Part shown: one piece after another, positions 37,849 through 50,300 of the stretch
Numbering within the stretch: position 1 is the first letter of the stretch
How the letters are laid out: every line of letters starts with the position of its first letter
Origin: Eremomyces bilateralis CBS 781.70
Taxonomy: Eukaryota; Ascomycota; Dothideomycetes; Eremomycetales; Eremomycetaceae
Length of the DNA stretch: 64,000 nt
Direction of reading: 5' to 3'
Assembly: GCF_010015585.1 (NCBI RefSeq)
Contig: NW_022985094.1
Coordinates: forward strand, 62,001 to 126,000
Notes under the pieces: model-generated
Database searches by the model: none
Told to the model about the DNA's origin: nothing
The model's input: only the letters and a program-made list of their open reading frames with translations
Position numbers and translations under genes: made by a program

Positions 37849-39351
37849 GGCTCAGGACTTTGAATTATAAATTATATAAGCCACTTTGGAGCCTCGTTTA
37901 GAGTAATGTCATAAGAACGCAATTTAGGCAATATATGCCATCGGTCGGTCAATCCGTCCGACCTCAACGCAAAGCGGTCGGTAGTATAGCACTTCAAAGT
38001 CGATGTTGGGAAACCAAAAGAATTGAAATTCAGTCGCGTGACTCGGGAACAGGTGGACTAAAATAGAAGATGTGTAACACAGGAGCGAGAAGACTCGATG
38101 GAAAGCAGGCTATTGTATTGAACATTGTCTGATTGCCCCCCTCATCCCTGGAGTTGGATGCTAGGGTGGCTCGTTGCTGTAACGTCATCCCACCTCTACA
38201 AAGTAACGATTGGCTTCGAGCCCACCATGGCCACCCGCATCGATTGTTTTCAAATAGCCCATTAAAGGCCTTGCAGAGACTATCGCCGGAAGCGGGGACA
38301 TGCTTTCTGCGACCCAAGTCCCAACTGTGCGGCGCTCGAAACGTCGGTACATGGTTGGGGAACAACCAAATCAGTCAACAACTTGGAGAAACTTTTGTTG
38401 GTTTGCTGACGATATACCTAGTGGATCCTCAAGTTGATTACCATAAGCCCTCTATCGAGACTTGCTCTGCTGGGAGAATGGGCCATCCACCGTACTGTCC
38501 CCTCCGATCGGCGAATCAGAGCTAGGTGAGCATGGTACGTATGTGGTTGTTCCGGCTTTCCAGAGCCCAGACAATGTTTTGTTGGAGGAATTGGTTGGGA
38601 GCCGAAAACGCGTCGTGGAACCTGCGCCACACCTCACACACCTCATCGTCTGGTTAGATTGGTACATCTCGACCTTCAGGGTCGCATATGTACCTTCGCC
38701 CGGAAGAACGTAGCTTGGTGATCCGAAGCATACAGTCCGGCGGATGGGCGAGATAGAATACCGCGGTAGTAGTGTGATGTTATCGTCTTGTGCTTGAAGT
38801 TCGTTCGTACTTCGCTACCGGGTGATCACGTGGTAGCCAGCGACTCCACCAGCACGTGACTCGGCTCAACATGTGGCACAGCACGAGGATCTGATGGATC
38901 ATGAATAGTAACCTGAACGACAACCTCCAGCCTGGGACAGTGGAATGGAATTCCCTCCATTTGGAGACTTCGTAAATATCATTCCTTCGTCGTTCTCGTG
39001 CTTCGATGATCAACCATCTTCGTACCCAACTGACCAAGTCATACGATTCCATAGCCCCGTAGCCTAATTGACCAATCACAGCCCCTACAATCGGATGACA
39101 TCTCCCCCAAGCCCGAACCTCGGTATTCGATGGCAAGTTGGCAACATGCTGGCCCACGCGCCGCTTGATCTTTTCCCAGAAGCCGACGCCGTGATATATT
39201 AGATAGAACGTAGCCGATCGGACACCTAGCATCACTTTTGTCCATCTGTTCCTTTCTCTGTTCTTACCGCACGCCGAATCCAACTCCCTCCCAGTCCTCA
39301 AACCCTTCCTCTCGAGTACCAACTAATAGTCCGATCTCCGACGAAATCAAC
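37849..39351. promoter_or_regulatory. Divergent promoter region, kelch / cytochrome b5
   Basis: 1.5 kb between diverging starts. The open frames within are short and unconvincing. The last 110 bases before the b5 start are C/T-rich, as in many fungal leaders. Confidence 0.55.
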
Positions 39352-39687
39352 ATGTCTCAGACTTTCTCCAAGAAGGACGTGGCCGACCATGCCACGGAGG
39401 AGAAGGGCATGTATCTCATCATCGATAACAATGTCTACACCGTGTCCAAGTTCAAGGACGAGCATCCCGGTGGCGCCAAGATCCTGAAGCGCATGGGAGG
39501 AAAGGATGCCAGCAAGCAGTTCTGGAAGGTAAGCCGTCCATCGCGGAATCCTCCGGGGTCGAGACCCGTTCTCCACTCTAGAGCGTCGACTGACGGTGCT
39601 GAACCACAGTACCACAACGAGAGCGTCCTGAAGAAGTACGGACCCAAGCTGCTGGTCGGAACCGTGAAAGAGGATGCGAAGTTGTAG
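39352..39687 (+). CDS. Small soluble cytochrome b5-like protein
   Basis: Exons 39352-39528 and 39610-39687 with an 81-nt intron; 84 residues. It is a bare cytochrome b5 heme-binding domain: DEHPGGAKIL gives the first axial histidine, and the His in YHNESVLKKYG is in place as the second ligand. There is no membrane anchor and no fused domain, unlike microsomal b5 (C-terminal anchor) or desaturase and nitrate reductase fusions. Electron transfer to a soluble partner is possible, but the partner is unknown. Confidence 0.88.
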   Translation: MSQTFSKKDVADHATEEKGMYLIIDNNVYTVSKFKDEHPGGAKILKRMGGKDASKQFWKVSRPSRNPPGSRPVLHSRASTDGAEPQYHNESVLKKYGPKLLVGTVKEDAKL

Positions 39688-40530
39688 ATCCCGGGAGGGA
39701 TGGAGCGAAGCATGGAAGCGGCTGGGTGACGAACATCGGAAGAATCGAGAGTGTCGAACCGTCCCAATATAGAATCCGGGACCGTCGGGATCAAGACTTG
39801 AAGCGGCTTTTTGGCGCGTGCCAGGCGACCGGTTGTTATATCGCATGCGCTTGGGAACTCAGGAGCGAATATGGTGCAATCTGTACACTGTATGGCTAGA
39901 CGGACGATACATCTAAGGGCATTGCCTGTGGCATGGTGTAAGATTTCTTCTGCATAGACGATTCATAAACATGACCGCCTTGAATGTCTACCGTTTACTC
40001 AACATCGCTGGCCCGTTGTGAATGTGGACATCGGTGCCTCGAGAAATCAGAGCAAGAATATCCGCAAAAATCATTTATGATACCACAGAGGGCATCGCAT
40101 ATTCGGCCACTAATGCTCGCTAACGGTATACATACATCCACGGTCCCGAAGGTTGTAGAATGTCGCCCTCAAACTCCGAAAGCAAATTAAGATGCTTTAA
40201 CCATGTTGACGGCGGCCACTCCACGATGTCCCATTCCATCCCTTACAAACGCCGTAAAGATGCAGTGATAATGGAAACAGAAACCAACTCCAATCCCGTC
40301 AACCCATTTGGCCCTGGCAAAGCGAAAGGCTGGTGTGACGGGGAAGATACCGACCCCAGATGCGTAGGAAAAGAAACGAAAACAGAATAGAGAAGAGATG
40401 AACGATAAAGCAGATGGAAAAGAAACAGCCCTCCATAACAGTCGTATTCGAACATCAGTAGAATTCGCCGAGCCGACGAGTCGTCTTCGATTGCGATAAA
40501 AGGGTTCGGCACCACGATCCCCTACGATTT
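39688..40530. other. Convergent intergenic region
   Basis: 3' flanks of the b5 gene (+) and the WOPR gene (-). A 115-codon minus frame at 40187-40534 is open but has no family likeness. Nothing else was seen. Confidence 0.55.
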
Positions 40531-42000
40531 TCACGATTTGAAAGCACCGTCTAACTTCCTCAGCGCTCTAGTATCCTCCCCAAAGCCATTGCCTGCCCCG
40601 AGGAACGACATATCCCTCGATCCTAACCGTTGCGCGCTGTTGTTCGGACTCTTGCTCCCCGCGCGACTCCCGCCTCCGTGATCGCTCTTCGCATCGGCAC
40701 CGTTCGTCACCTCGGGCATCTGCCCGTTGATCAGCGCCCCGATGCTGGGGATGGTTTTCGTCGGGGCCACTGCTCCGTTGGTGGTCGATGTATTGGACGG
40801 AGAGGGAAGCGCCAGTGATTCGGCGGCCGCGGTGGAAACCGCCTTTGTAGGAATCGGACCGTTGGTCGATGATGGTGGCGGTGGCGGAGTGAGCGGCTTG
40901 TGGTTATTTGTAGTCCCGTTGGAAGCGGCGCTCACCGCTGGAGCATGGGCGTGCGTACTCGACGCTGGAAGTTCAGGGCGCCGTTCCATGGTGCCGTAGG
41001 GGTTCTGTGCAGGCCCTGGCCCACCCGGAGCACCAGCCATGGGCGACGCGGAGGTTCGGTAGTGGGGGAGATATGAATCTGAAGACAAGGCTGCGTGACC
41101 ATTGGGTTGGGGAGCCATCGTGCTAGGAGTTGGGGGTGGAAGGGAAGGATTCGCGAGGGGAGGAGGCGGTCGATCGAACTGTGTGGGTCCTTGAGGATGG
41201 TATGGATGTCCGTAGAACTGTGCGATCGAGACGGGGGAATGATGAGGTCCGGGGTGGAAGATGGCGTACTGTGTTGGAGGGGTCCCGCCTGGACTTCCCG
41301 CCCAACCGGGGGGCGCGTAGACCTGAATCAAGCCTGGAGGCGGATGACCGTATGGTGAGCCCATGCCCATGTGTGGATGAGTTTGTGCGTAAGGCGACCC
41401 AGGCATTGGCCCTCGCGTTACTGCGGGCATGTTTGGAGTCTCGCTGACGGAAGCCTCTGGGTACATGCCCTTTTGCGGTCGGATGGTTCGTAAAGCCGGA
41501 TCGCTAGATGGTTGTTTGAGGGGTTGAGCTGTGGGTTGTGATCGGGAGTAATAGCTGATGAGATGCAAATGCTGTCCGCTGTTCGTCGTGAGGCTAAACG
41601 ATTGTTTCATCAACCCATCGGGCTTGTAGCGATATCCATCCGGTCCCTCATCCGGATCGTGATCTTCGGATTCGCCGTTCTTCGGTTCCTCTGGACTTGT
41701 CCTTCCCGTTCTTCGAGGAGGATGGCTGCCCGTATATCCGTTCCCGCCTCTTTTGCCCTCCATCTCTCGGTATGTGAGGAAACTACCGGAAACTCGGCTG
41801 GCGCTCCATGATTTTCCATCGGTCCATCGGCGCATACCCGCTTCCCGCTCATCCCAGACGAACACAGATCCGGACTTGATCTGTTGGCGCTCTTTCTCCG
41901 ATAATCTTCGCTGAACTCGGGGCAACAATCCTAGTCGGCAAGCCTCAAAGAGGATTATCGCATCTTGAGGTGTCCGCACATGTCCGTGGTAGGTCTCCAT
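40531..42000 (-). CDS. RYP1: WOPR transcription factor, Gti1/Wor1/Ryp1/OsaA type
   Basis: Single exon, 489 residues. The two-part WOPR DNA-binding domain fills the N-terminus. Part A (residues about 2-82) has HVRTPQDAIILFEACRLGLL, then RRLSEKERQQIKSGSVFVWD and RRWTDGKSWSASRVSGSFL. Part B (about 122-155) has YRYKPDGLMKQSFSLT and HLHLISYY. The wording FEACRLGLLPRV marks the Gti1/Wor1 branch rather than the Pac2 branch. The rest is Pro/Gly/His/Ser-rich and disordered, as usual. Homologues control white-opaque switching (Wor1), dimorphism (Ryp1) and development or virulence genes (OsaA, Gti1). Upstream lies an unusually long non-coding region with a palindrome cluster, in keeping with the complex promoters of this family. 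Confidence 0.95.
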   Translation of the reverse strand: METYHGHVRTPQDAIILFEACRLGLLPRVQRRLSEKERQQIKSGSVFVWDEREAGMRRWTDGKSWSASRVSGSFLTYREMEGKRGGNGYTGSHPPRRTGRTSPEEPKNGESEDHDPDEGPDGYRYKPDGLMKQSFSLTTNSGQHLHLISYYSRSQPTAQPLKQPSSDPALRTIRPQKGMYPEASVSETPNMPAVTRGPMPGSPYAQTHPHMGMGSPYGHPPPGLIQVYAPPGWAGSPGGTPPTQYAIFHPGPHHSPVSIAQFYGHPYHPQGPTQFDRPPPPLANPSLPPPTPSTMAPQPNGHAALSSDSYLPHYRTSASPMAGAPGGPGPAQNPYGTMERRPELPASSTHAHAPAVSAASNGTTNNHKPLTPPPPPSSTNGPIPTKAVSTAAAESLALPSPSNTSTTNGAVAPTKTIPSIGALINGQMPEVTNGADAKSDHGGGSRAGSKSPNNSAQRLGSRDMSFLGAGNGFGEDTRALRKLDGAFKS

Positions 42001-43144
42001 GGCGGTCGTCTGTGGCGCGTGTATGATGGTGAAATAAGATGCGGTCGAATCGTTATGATTGTTCGGTCAAGCGGGTGATGACTTCAATGCCTGTATGAAG
42101 ACATCGACTCTATAGGAATTGTGTTAGTGAAAGGTTGGGTATAGTGAATGTGTGGCAAAGCACAACTTGGACGTCGCGTAACGATGGGGTTGTGAAATAG
42201 AATTCAGCACCTTGGCTGTGGGTCCCCAAGGCCACTGTGTTATGGGAACAGTAGACGATGGGTGTATTACCTTCTTTGACCTGTCAACTGAAGTAGAGGG
42301 TAGCGGTCCTGTATTGTTGTTGCAATAGAGATTCTAACAACCGAACGAAGGAGGAGACCTGGTGTGGATCAAGTGATGATGGGACGGTAGATTCCGAGAT
42401 CGCGGTTCAAGGAGTAACACCGGTTATAGTCTTGATAAGGATAGGAAATGCGCACTCGAAGTCGATGCGCATTTCATCGAAAGATCTAGGTGAGGGTGGT
42501 GTACGGAGTCGATGTCGTAAGCGGTGGGCGTATCGAATGGGATATTTAGATATCAGGAGATGGAGGAGAGCGATCAAAGACCCGTCGATGCAAGGAATAA
42601 GTGGAAAGAAGATGGGACCTGGGGATGAGATACATTAGATACAGGCAATAGAAAATCCTATAGGGATATGGGTTGGAGTAGTACCCAATATGGTATCTTA
42701 ATAGCAGGATAAGAGGAAGACTGGGGCGAAGTGTCTTATTCGGCAGTGCAGGGGGACAGTCACTACGGAGGGACAGAGAGGGAGAGCCAGAGCGCGATGA
42801 TGGGGGGTGGTCTACCGGTCTTCCACCGTCCATCCACTCATTATCTAGTCTTGGCTCCTCTTGTCTCCAATCACTAGGATGGAAATAGTCCATCATTCAT
42901 TTTGAGTGCCGAGTTGCGGGACGGAGGTCACTAGCGCCTATTCCGCAACTGGGCACGACTGGGAAGTGGGAAAGTAAGGTGCCTGGACAAGCTTTTTGTT
43001 GGCGTCGAACGCAAAATCTGCACCTTAACTGTATTTTCTCCTCCGCCCCGCCCGTTCATCTCGTACACCCTAATACTAAATACACAGAACACTCATATTA
43101 TTAACTCATACTTGAGTGACAAGGATTCACCAATTCAGATGGTA

Positions 43145-43169
43145 GTACACTGTACAGTGTACACTGTAC
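43145..43169. repeat. Overlapping 18-bp perfect palindromes
   Basis: GTACACTGTACAGTGTAC (43145-43162) and GTACAGTGTACACTGTAC (43152-43169) are both perfect inverted repeats. They overlap, built from alternating 7-bp GTACACT and GTACAGT units. The cluster lies about 1.15 kb upstream of the WOPR gene start. Confidence 0.85.
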
Positions 43170-44910
43170 GGTCAGGCGTGAATCGGCTGGTTGGTACAAC
43201 TACAGTCACAGTCCACAGACTACAGGTCCTCCTACCGTGTCAGGTATCAATCGGTACCAGTGGTCTTCGATTAGATGATGACTGACTGCCATGCGCTTGC
43301 TCACGCCTTGCTGTGTCACTTCGTGGCAGTGCAACGATACTAGCAACTTTAAACGGCACTACGACAAATAGTGTGTACGCTTCTGCACCTTTAACACTCT
43401 CCAAGCCTCAAGCCAAGTCCTGGTCTCTTGATAGTGGATCTAGTCTCCGCCTCGACCATCATCCATGTGTCGAAACTCAAATGTCCAAAAACTCTCAAAA
43501 GCCACGTCGTCCTCTTAGCCCATCATTTCCGCAGCCTTCCGCAGTGAGAGATTTTCACTGCTGAGTCTTGACCATTGACGCGCCGTCATCAAGACGACAA
43601 GAACAGGGGGGATTGTGCTTCATTCAATATCAGCTCGGTGTAAGATGAAAGTAGTGATGGAGACAGATATGGCAATTCGGTTACGAAATACGAACTGATT
43701 ACTCCGCATTCATTCTTTGTATGACCACGAACTGGAACATGCTTCGTCTGGGCTCTTGCTTTCCTCCAATATTTAATGCATGTCCATTCGGAGGGGATCT
43801 GCCTTACCGGAGGTTTCGCTCAACCTGCCTCATCATCAGACCATCCATGTCCAACTGTCCACTCCATCGGACATGATTCGTCGTATCCAACCTTGTGGCA
43901 CAATGTACACTGAGGCTTGGGCTTGCGGCTGGCAAGCAGTCAATGAGAGCCAATCCACCCATGGCGTCAACCGGCGTATAAGAGCCGTAATTTCTGGCTA
44001 AATTCGTGTTTGCTATTCCAGCCTCTTCTCACCGCTTAGCGGAAGTGGTTTAGTGCACGATCAATATGCATGTATGACCAGCGCTGGCGTCCAGAAAGGC
44101 ATGGACAAGGTCGTCCATCAAGTTACGGTCTACGGATCATCCGGGCTATTGAACTTCCGAGCGCCATCGCGTACCTATTTTGAGCATGAGGGAGGATGGC
44201 AAGGCCTAGACCTGGTTGGACTATTCCAATCGTCTCGACCCTGGCTTACGCCCGATTCATATCCGGTCAGAATATTGATGAGTGATGATTGATATGTTTG
44301 GTTTCACTGGAGCCTGAAGGGCTTTCGGAGCTCAGATAACAGAAGCTGACAGGAGCCAACTTTGGCAGGAATGAAGAAACGGGTCTTCGGACCAATTCCT
44401 ATTTCAGATCAGCCGATGACGAACCGCCATGGACAAGGCGCCGAGCTTTTCCCATGAATGATCCCAGGCCTGAAAGCAGGGGATGAGGAGGTATGGAGAT
44501 CGCTCCATCTTTGTCTCTACACAGTAGTCCCAAAGCAGAAGGGGAATAAGATCGTATGTATTCCTCGATCCGAAGTCCACAGAATCGTACTGATACCGAG
44601 GAATGAATCCAAAAAGCTTCTTCCTGATTCCTTTCGTGAAACAACACCCCCCCTCCAAGCCATGCGGCATGCACCTTCAAGACAGACCTTCAAAGTCCAA
44701 GCAAGGGTTTGGCATTTCGCATTTGGGATAGATTGAAGCCAAGCTGCACAATCGCTTCTTAGCGTCTTGGAGTCTTCGGTTCTCAGAACTCAGCAGGAAA
44801 AGCCGACCGCCAGAGACCGTTCACGGTCGCCACGGAATAGCGGAAGAAGGCATTTGGCATTCCATCCGAAGCACGATCACCGATCCGCCATTCATTGCCC
44901 ATTCAGAGAT

Positions 44911-44949
44911 TTAGGGCATGTTAGGGCACTAAGGGCACCAAGGGCACCA
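44911..44949 (+). repeat. Degenerate 9-10 bp tandem repeat
   Basis: Four units around AGGGCACCA (TTAGGGCATG, TTAGGGCACT, AAGGGCACCA, AGGGCACCA) lie head to tail. Confidence 0.7.
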
Positions 44950-46375
44950 GTGTACCGCACTTTTCGCTTCGAACTTCCGAAGATCTTACTATCTTGGTCG
45001 ACCAAAAACTGGGGGGTTTGACGGGCGGACGGGCGGGGTTCAGCCAGGGGCCAGATAAGCTCATTAAGCATAAACTCATTTCCGCATCTCGGCTGCGATG
45101 GGCATCACACTGTTCACACACCTTATTACCTTAATCATACGACTGCCCGTCTGCCCCACACGCCAGAGGTTCAATATTAATATGGCGGCTTGGGTGCGCA
45201 CTGTTCAGTGTTCAAATCTCCGTGACCATTGCGAACTTACTCCTCGGTTCTAGGACGAGACCAGCAGTCGGATGAAGAGAAACTCGATAATACCTCAAAT
45301 CGCCTCAAATCGGGGCCACCTATCAACAAGCCACTCTCCGTCAACGCATCGGTCTCCGTGTCGCTTTTGTCGGTGCGAACTAATGGATGGGTTGGCAGAT
45401 TGGCACCGGTCGTGCAGGAACAGGGCAGCATCTCAGGGCCTCAGCATTCAGCAAGCCTTGGCTAGGTAGGGAGGGGGGACGGCGAGACAACAAGAATGCG
45501 CAATTGCTTCGCATTTTTAATATGGGAGAGCATCCGATCCGGGAATTCGAGCACAATAATGAATGGGGTTCCCTGTTCCCTGTGGCATGTGGTGTTTGCT
45601 AATCTCATTGCAATACGACCACTACCGAGGGTGGCGTGCCAAACTGGCATGCCTCACTCTCAAGCCTCAGGTCGCAGCATCGCCCTGCGCGATGTCCCAG
45701 AGAATATGGATGATGAAACCAAAGGGAAATCGAACGAGATCCGAGGGCCGTGGGGCAAGTCATCCCTGGGAAGTATAGCCTGAAGGTTCTTGTCGAGGTG
45801 CCTGAAGTCCAGCTGCCTATACGAAACTGCTAGTCCTACGAAGAACATCTACAAGTTAGCTTCTTTTTTCATTCTCGTTGATCATTCGTAATTGGTATCT
45901 CCCTTCACCCGTCACCCTTGTCCCTGTGCGAGTTTTCCAATCTGCATGTTGATTGTTGATTGTTGACTGTTCCCTGGGTTCGGGTCGGGCCATATTGCGC
46001 TTCGTTGTCAGGGTGGACATTGTTCTCTTTCTCGATGGCTTCAAGTCCAATTTCTCTATAGTAAGATCATTGCATATTAATATAGGATCCCTGGCCTTGC
46101 TTTCAAACCTCAGAGCGTCATTCCGAGCAAACTGTTTTAGGACCAAGGATATATTGTCCCTGCACGATCTCAACCCATTCATACATGATGTTTTCTCCTC
46201 TCAGTCTCCACACGAGTTATGAAATTGCTCAATCGACGACACAGTTGTTTTGATTCCATTGTACCTCGGGTTGATGGCAGGTAGAGTTCACAGCTCAGAA
46301 CATGGCACTGGAGCAAAATACTTAGCCAATGTCCATCGAAACGGTAAAATGCTTACCTGCCATACGTAACCTGGA

Positions 46376-46395
46376 CAGAATTTGACAGAATTTGA
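46376..46395 (+). repeat. 10-bp tandem duplication
   Basis: Two perfect adjacent copies of CAGAATTTGA. Confidence 0.75.
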
Positions 46396-47301
46396 CCGAT
46401 TTGGCAAATAGTCGAAGCCAATGTACGCAAATTAGGGCGTCAACTTGCGCCTTTCGGTGATGTATTGAGCTCATAATGTCTCCTTGGTATTTGTCGTTCA
46501 TGTCATCCTGTTGTTCTACCGCAATTTCCACTTTATCAAAGCCTGTCTCGTCGTTATGTGTGCGACGCAGGTCTGAAAGACCTCAATCAAGTTGGTTCGA
46601 TTTTCAGATCCTCAGTTTGGTCTGCACGATTGATTAGGAGACATAATTTAACACCCTTGACAATCTCTTCATTGGGGTTCACAAACGACCCAAAGCAAGC
46701 TTGAAATTAAGGTTAATCTTAGCTTTGAAAGTTATATTGCATGACAAATGACATGGCAGACCCATCGAGATTAATCGTTTGGAAAGAGGTATGGCTATCA
46801 ACTTGAGAGGGAACCGCTGGTGTTGTCCCTCGTTTTAGTCCTTTCACCGGGGCCCAGATCACTTCCAGTAGATCAAGGGCAAGGATTGGGGTTGAACTCG
46901 AGCAGAAGCGAGGTTGGGTTCGCTACAAATGTCCAAAACGAAACGCCAAACGAATTGAGCAAGTCTGGCTGGTAGGAATGTTTCCCAATGTCAATTGATC
47001 TTGAATTGTACATTATATTATATGAGAAATCGTCTATGGCGAGTATCTTCCGTATTGATATTGACCACCGTCTATCTTGCAGTAGTTCTATAACGGTCTC
47101 ATAAGATGACCTGCTGGACCGGTAATTATGTCGCCTTGCCTATCGCAAAGCACCTAGACTCCATAAACCAAACCCGGAGCACAGTACATAGTAGTTTCAT
47201 GGTACAGATAGAGGGGAAATAGGAACGCTCGATTGAATGGCAACAATTCCCTGTCTGTCCGGTGAGTGCCTTATCAGCCCTATAGTTTCCCATCGCCCCT
47301 T

Positions 47302-50300
47302 TCAACGCCGTCGATGGGGCGACGCTCTCTGTTCTCCTTCGCCCTCAATTTGATCGGTATCTGCATCCTCTGCTACCCCTTCCCAAACCTCCTCGTCCCC
47401 GTCATCTTCGTCCCTTTCAAGTCCTTCAACGTCGCTCAGCCTTAACGCTTGCTCTTCTCGATCATCGTCTTCATCGTCATCCCCATCATCATCTCCAAAC
47501 TCGTACTCAAAATCGTCTACGGACATCAAACCCAATTCACTTGGATCAATGGCCCAGTCGTTTCCACCGTAAGCTGCAATACCCTGGTTAATACTCCCTC
47601 CGCCGCTATTACTCCCGATAGCACTCCCACTTCCCCTCCGCAAATACCCACCTCCTGGCCCCGAGAACGGAGTAGCATAAGCACATGGAGTAATGCTCCT
47701 GATACTCCTCCGGCGATTCCCACCGCTGCTTCCGCTGATCCGCGTTTGTCCTCTCACTGCGCTGCGTGGTGCATAGCCCCGGGTGTATTGGCCTGGCGTG
47801 CTCGCGAGCACTGCCACCGGGACGGTCGAGACGGAGCCGGACGTGGAAGGCCTGACAGGTGGGTGAGCAGGTTCGTCGGGATTTCCAGAGAGGTCCTTCG
47901 GATCGTCAAATTCATATGCAAAATCGTCCGACGCCTCGGGGCCAGGGTCATGTGAGCGGGCAGGGGTTGGAGCCCAGGCAGCGCCGGAAAAGCCGGTAGA
48001 ATCTGCACGGCTATGACGAGAGGGACGCGAAGGCATGGCATAATCGGGCTGTTGAGCAAATTGGAAGGGAGAACTGGGAGGTTCGATCGGGTCTAACATG
48101 GCGAAATCATCACCAAGCGCTCCCTCTAGACGACGGCGCTTGGCTTTTCCACGCTTGAGAGGGGAGAGCTGGGATGATGGTCGCGCTATTCCAGACGTCT
48201 TGAGAGTCGGGGGTCCAGCTTCACCGAAAGAGGCGATCCGACGTTCGGGTTGCTGGAGGTGAGAATTGACCGCAAGTGGATCGGAGACGGTTCGCAGGAC
48301 TCTGGGTGTGGTCAAGGGAGGGAACTCTGAGATCGGGGTGATTGGATGGAAGACTCCTTGTACATCTTCAGACATGCCGGTTTCCTTCGAAGACCGGAGT
48401 CTCTCTGGTTGAGGATAGAGCATGCTGGATTTCCCTTCATCAATTTCCACACTGTACTGGTCGTTGTGGCTGCTGTTAGGCCGGTGGGAGAACGACCCCG
48501 ACGCATGGGAAGCAAATGAACTCTGGTTGCTCGGAACGGGATCAAGACTCGGGTGATATGCCCAGCACGCCTCCTTCGCGTCTGCCTCTGCGACATGCCC
48601 GACTGAGGCCTCGTCTTCGTGTTGCGCGAGCTCCTCGTTTTGGAGCTCCTCGTTTTGGTATATACGAGGAAGCTCCCGAAGCTGTTGCCATGTCCACCCA
48701 CCAGCTTGATCTTCCTTGTCTTGGCGATAGGCAGCGTTATGAGTCACAAATAAGCGTTTCTTGCCAGATCCACGCATCATGATGCCGGAAGCTAGGAATT
48801 CGGCTGTCCAAAGGGCGGATGTGACCATTTCCCCAGGCGAGAGGAAACGTAGTCGTGAGGACCTGTGAATCTTGCGCAAAGGGATGGTCTTTGCGAGCAG
48901 TCCAAGTGTTTCATCCTGGCCACGGGCTTCTCGCGCTTCACCGTCAAAGGGACCTTTGCCTGCAATTGCGATCAAGACATCACCGAGAGCCTTCTCGATG
49001 GCAGTTGAGACTTCGCGAGCTCCAGGACTGGTAAGAACGACATCGCAAATCAGGCCTCGACTCCGAAGGCGCTTGTATACGATTCCGCTGGTGTTGCAAG
49101 CTTTTCCATATAGCAACTCGCCTTCACCCTCGACCCAGCCTTGGATCGCTTGACTGCTCCATCCACTTGACTTCGGCTCGTGGAGGGATGAGATGCGACT
49201 GGTCGATCGCAAACCCCGAGATTGGGCCCATTCCTCCGATTCTTGTGTGGTATTCGCGGTATGCTGCTTGAAGTCTCGAGCAGCAGCCCAGACCCCTCTT
49301 AGATCTTGGCCCCAGGGCAGGAAGACTACTTCGATTTCCCATGGGGCTTCGAAAGAAGGGGGAGCTGACGTCTCAAGAATCTGGAGACGGTCTTCGACAT
49401 CACGGAGTTTCTCCTCGGTTTCGGCTGCATCCATCGCAGCAGAACTTGTGAAAGATACCAATGCTGACCCGGTTGAGCCATTATTGCTCGCTCTTTGCCA
49501 AAGCTGCTGATCATGTTCGACATCGAGCGAAACCAGTCTCCGGTCATGGTCGTCCTGCTTATTCTCGATTTCGAGAAGGCGTGAGTCAAATTGGTCGAAT
49601 TTTTCCTCGACTTCTTCCGGATGGACCACGGAGAACGACGTCGTCTCGAGCGCTTCCACTCGGTTCTTGAGGCTCGTAAGCGACGTGGAGATGCTGGGGT
49701 ATTTCTTGATATGGTCGTCGAGGGAGCTCAGCAATGGAGAGAGCTGGAGAAGAAGCGAGGGCAGTCGTTTTACGGCAGCCTGGAATGACTGACTGTGCAA
49801 CGGCTGAGATCCAGATGCAGCCTTGGTGTCTGTCTGATGGCCTGGCGGACTAGTCTGGCAAGTATTTTCAGATAACGTTGCGGCAACCGTTTTGGCTTCC
49901 TGGAGCGTCTGAAGAAAGTTGGTTAAGTCCGGGGTATTGGTATTGCCTGTGGTCGCGAGATCCGCCGCGTCCTGGATGACTCCATCCCAGTCGATGTCCG
50001 GAAGAGCTGTCGTAACATCGAAAGACGGAAGCACTTGCGTGGGGCCAATAGCATCCTGCATCAAGGCTGGATCAAGTCCAAGATCTAAAGTTCTCCCATC
50101 GGCAGACAAATGATTCGTGGAAGGCACAGGCGAGTCAGGAACAGTCGGTGTTGGAGTTCCATGTAGAGCCCCTGGAATCATCAACCCCAAGCCTTGATTT
50201 GCAGCGATGTTTCGTGAGCTGGAAAGAATACGCCGTTCGCTCGCGAGATCGTTCGGGGGGAATCCCATCTGACTAGCAGGTCGTAACTCGTCGGAGTTGA

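Larger units (their letters stand above)
42001..47301. other. 5.3 kb gene-poor region upstream of the WOPR gene
   Basis: It runs from the WOPR gene start (-) to the end of the 1210-residue gene (-). Only short, unconvincing frames occur. The part next to the WOPR start (about 42000-43300) is its likely promoter and leader and contains the palindrome cluster at 43145-43169. Two short tandem repeats are listed separately. A long upstream region would fit the WOR1-type genes, but a transcript cannot be shown from sequence. Confidence 0.5.

Noticed and set aside
47449-47955. 168-codon plus-strand frame
   Set aside because: Antisense to the acidic tail of the 1210-residue protein; its Ile/Val-rich start is just the complement of GAT/GAC repeats.
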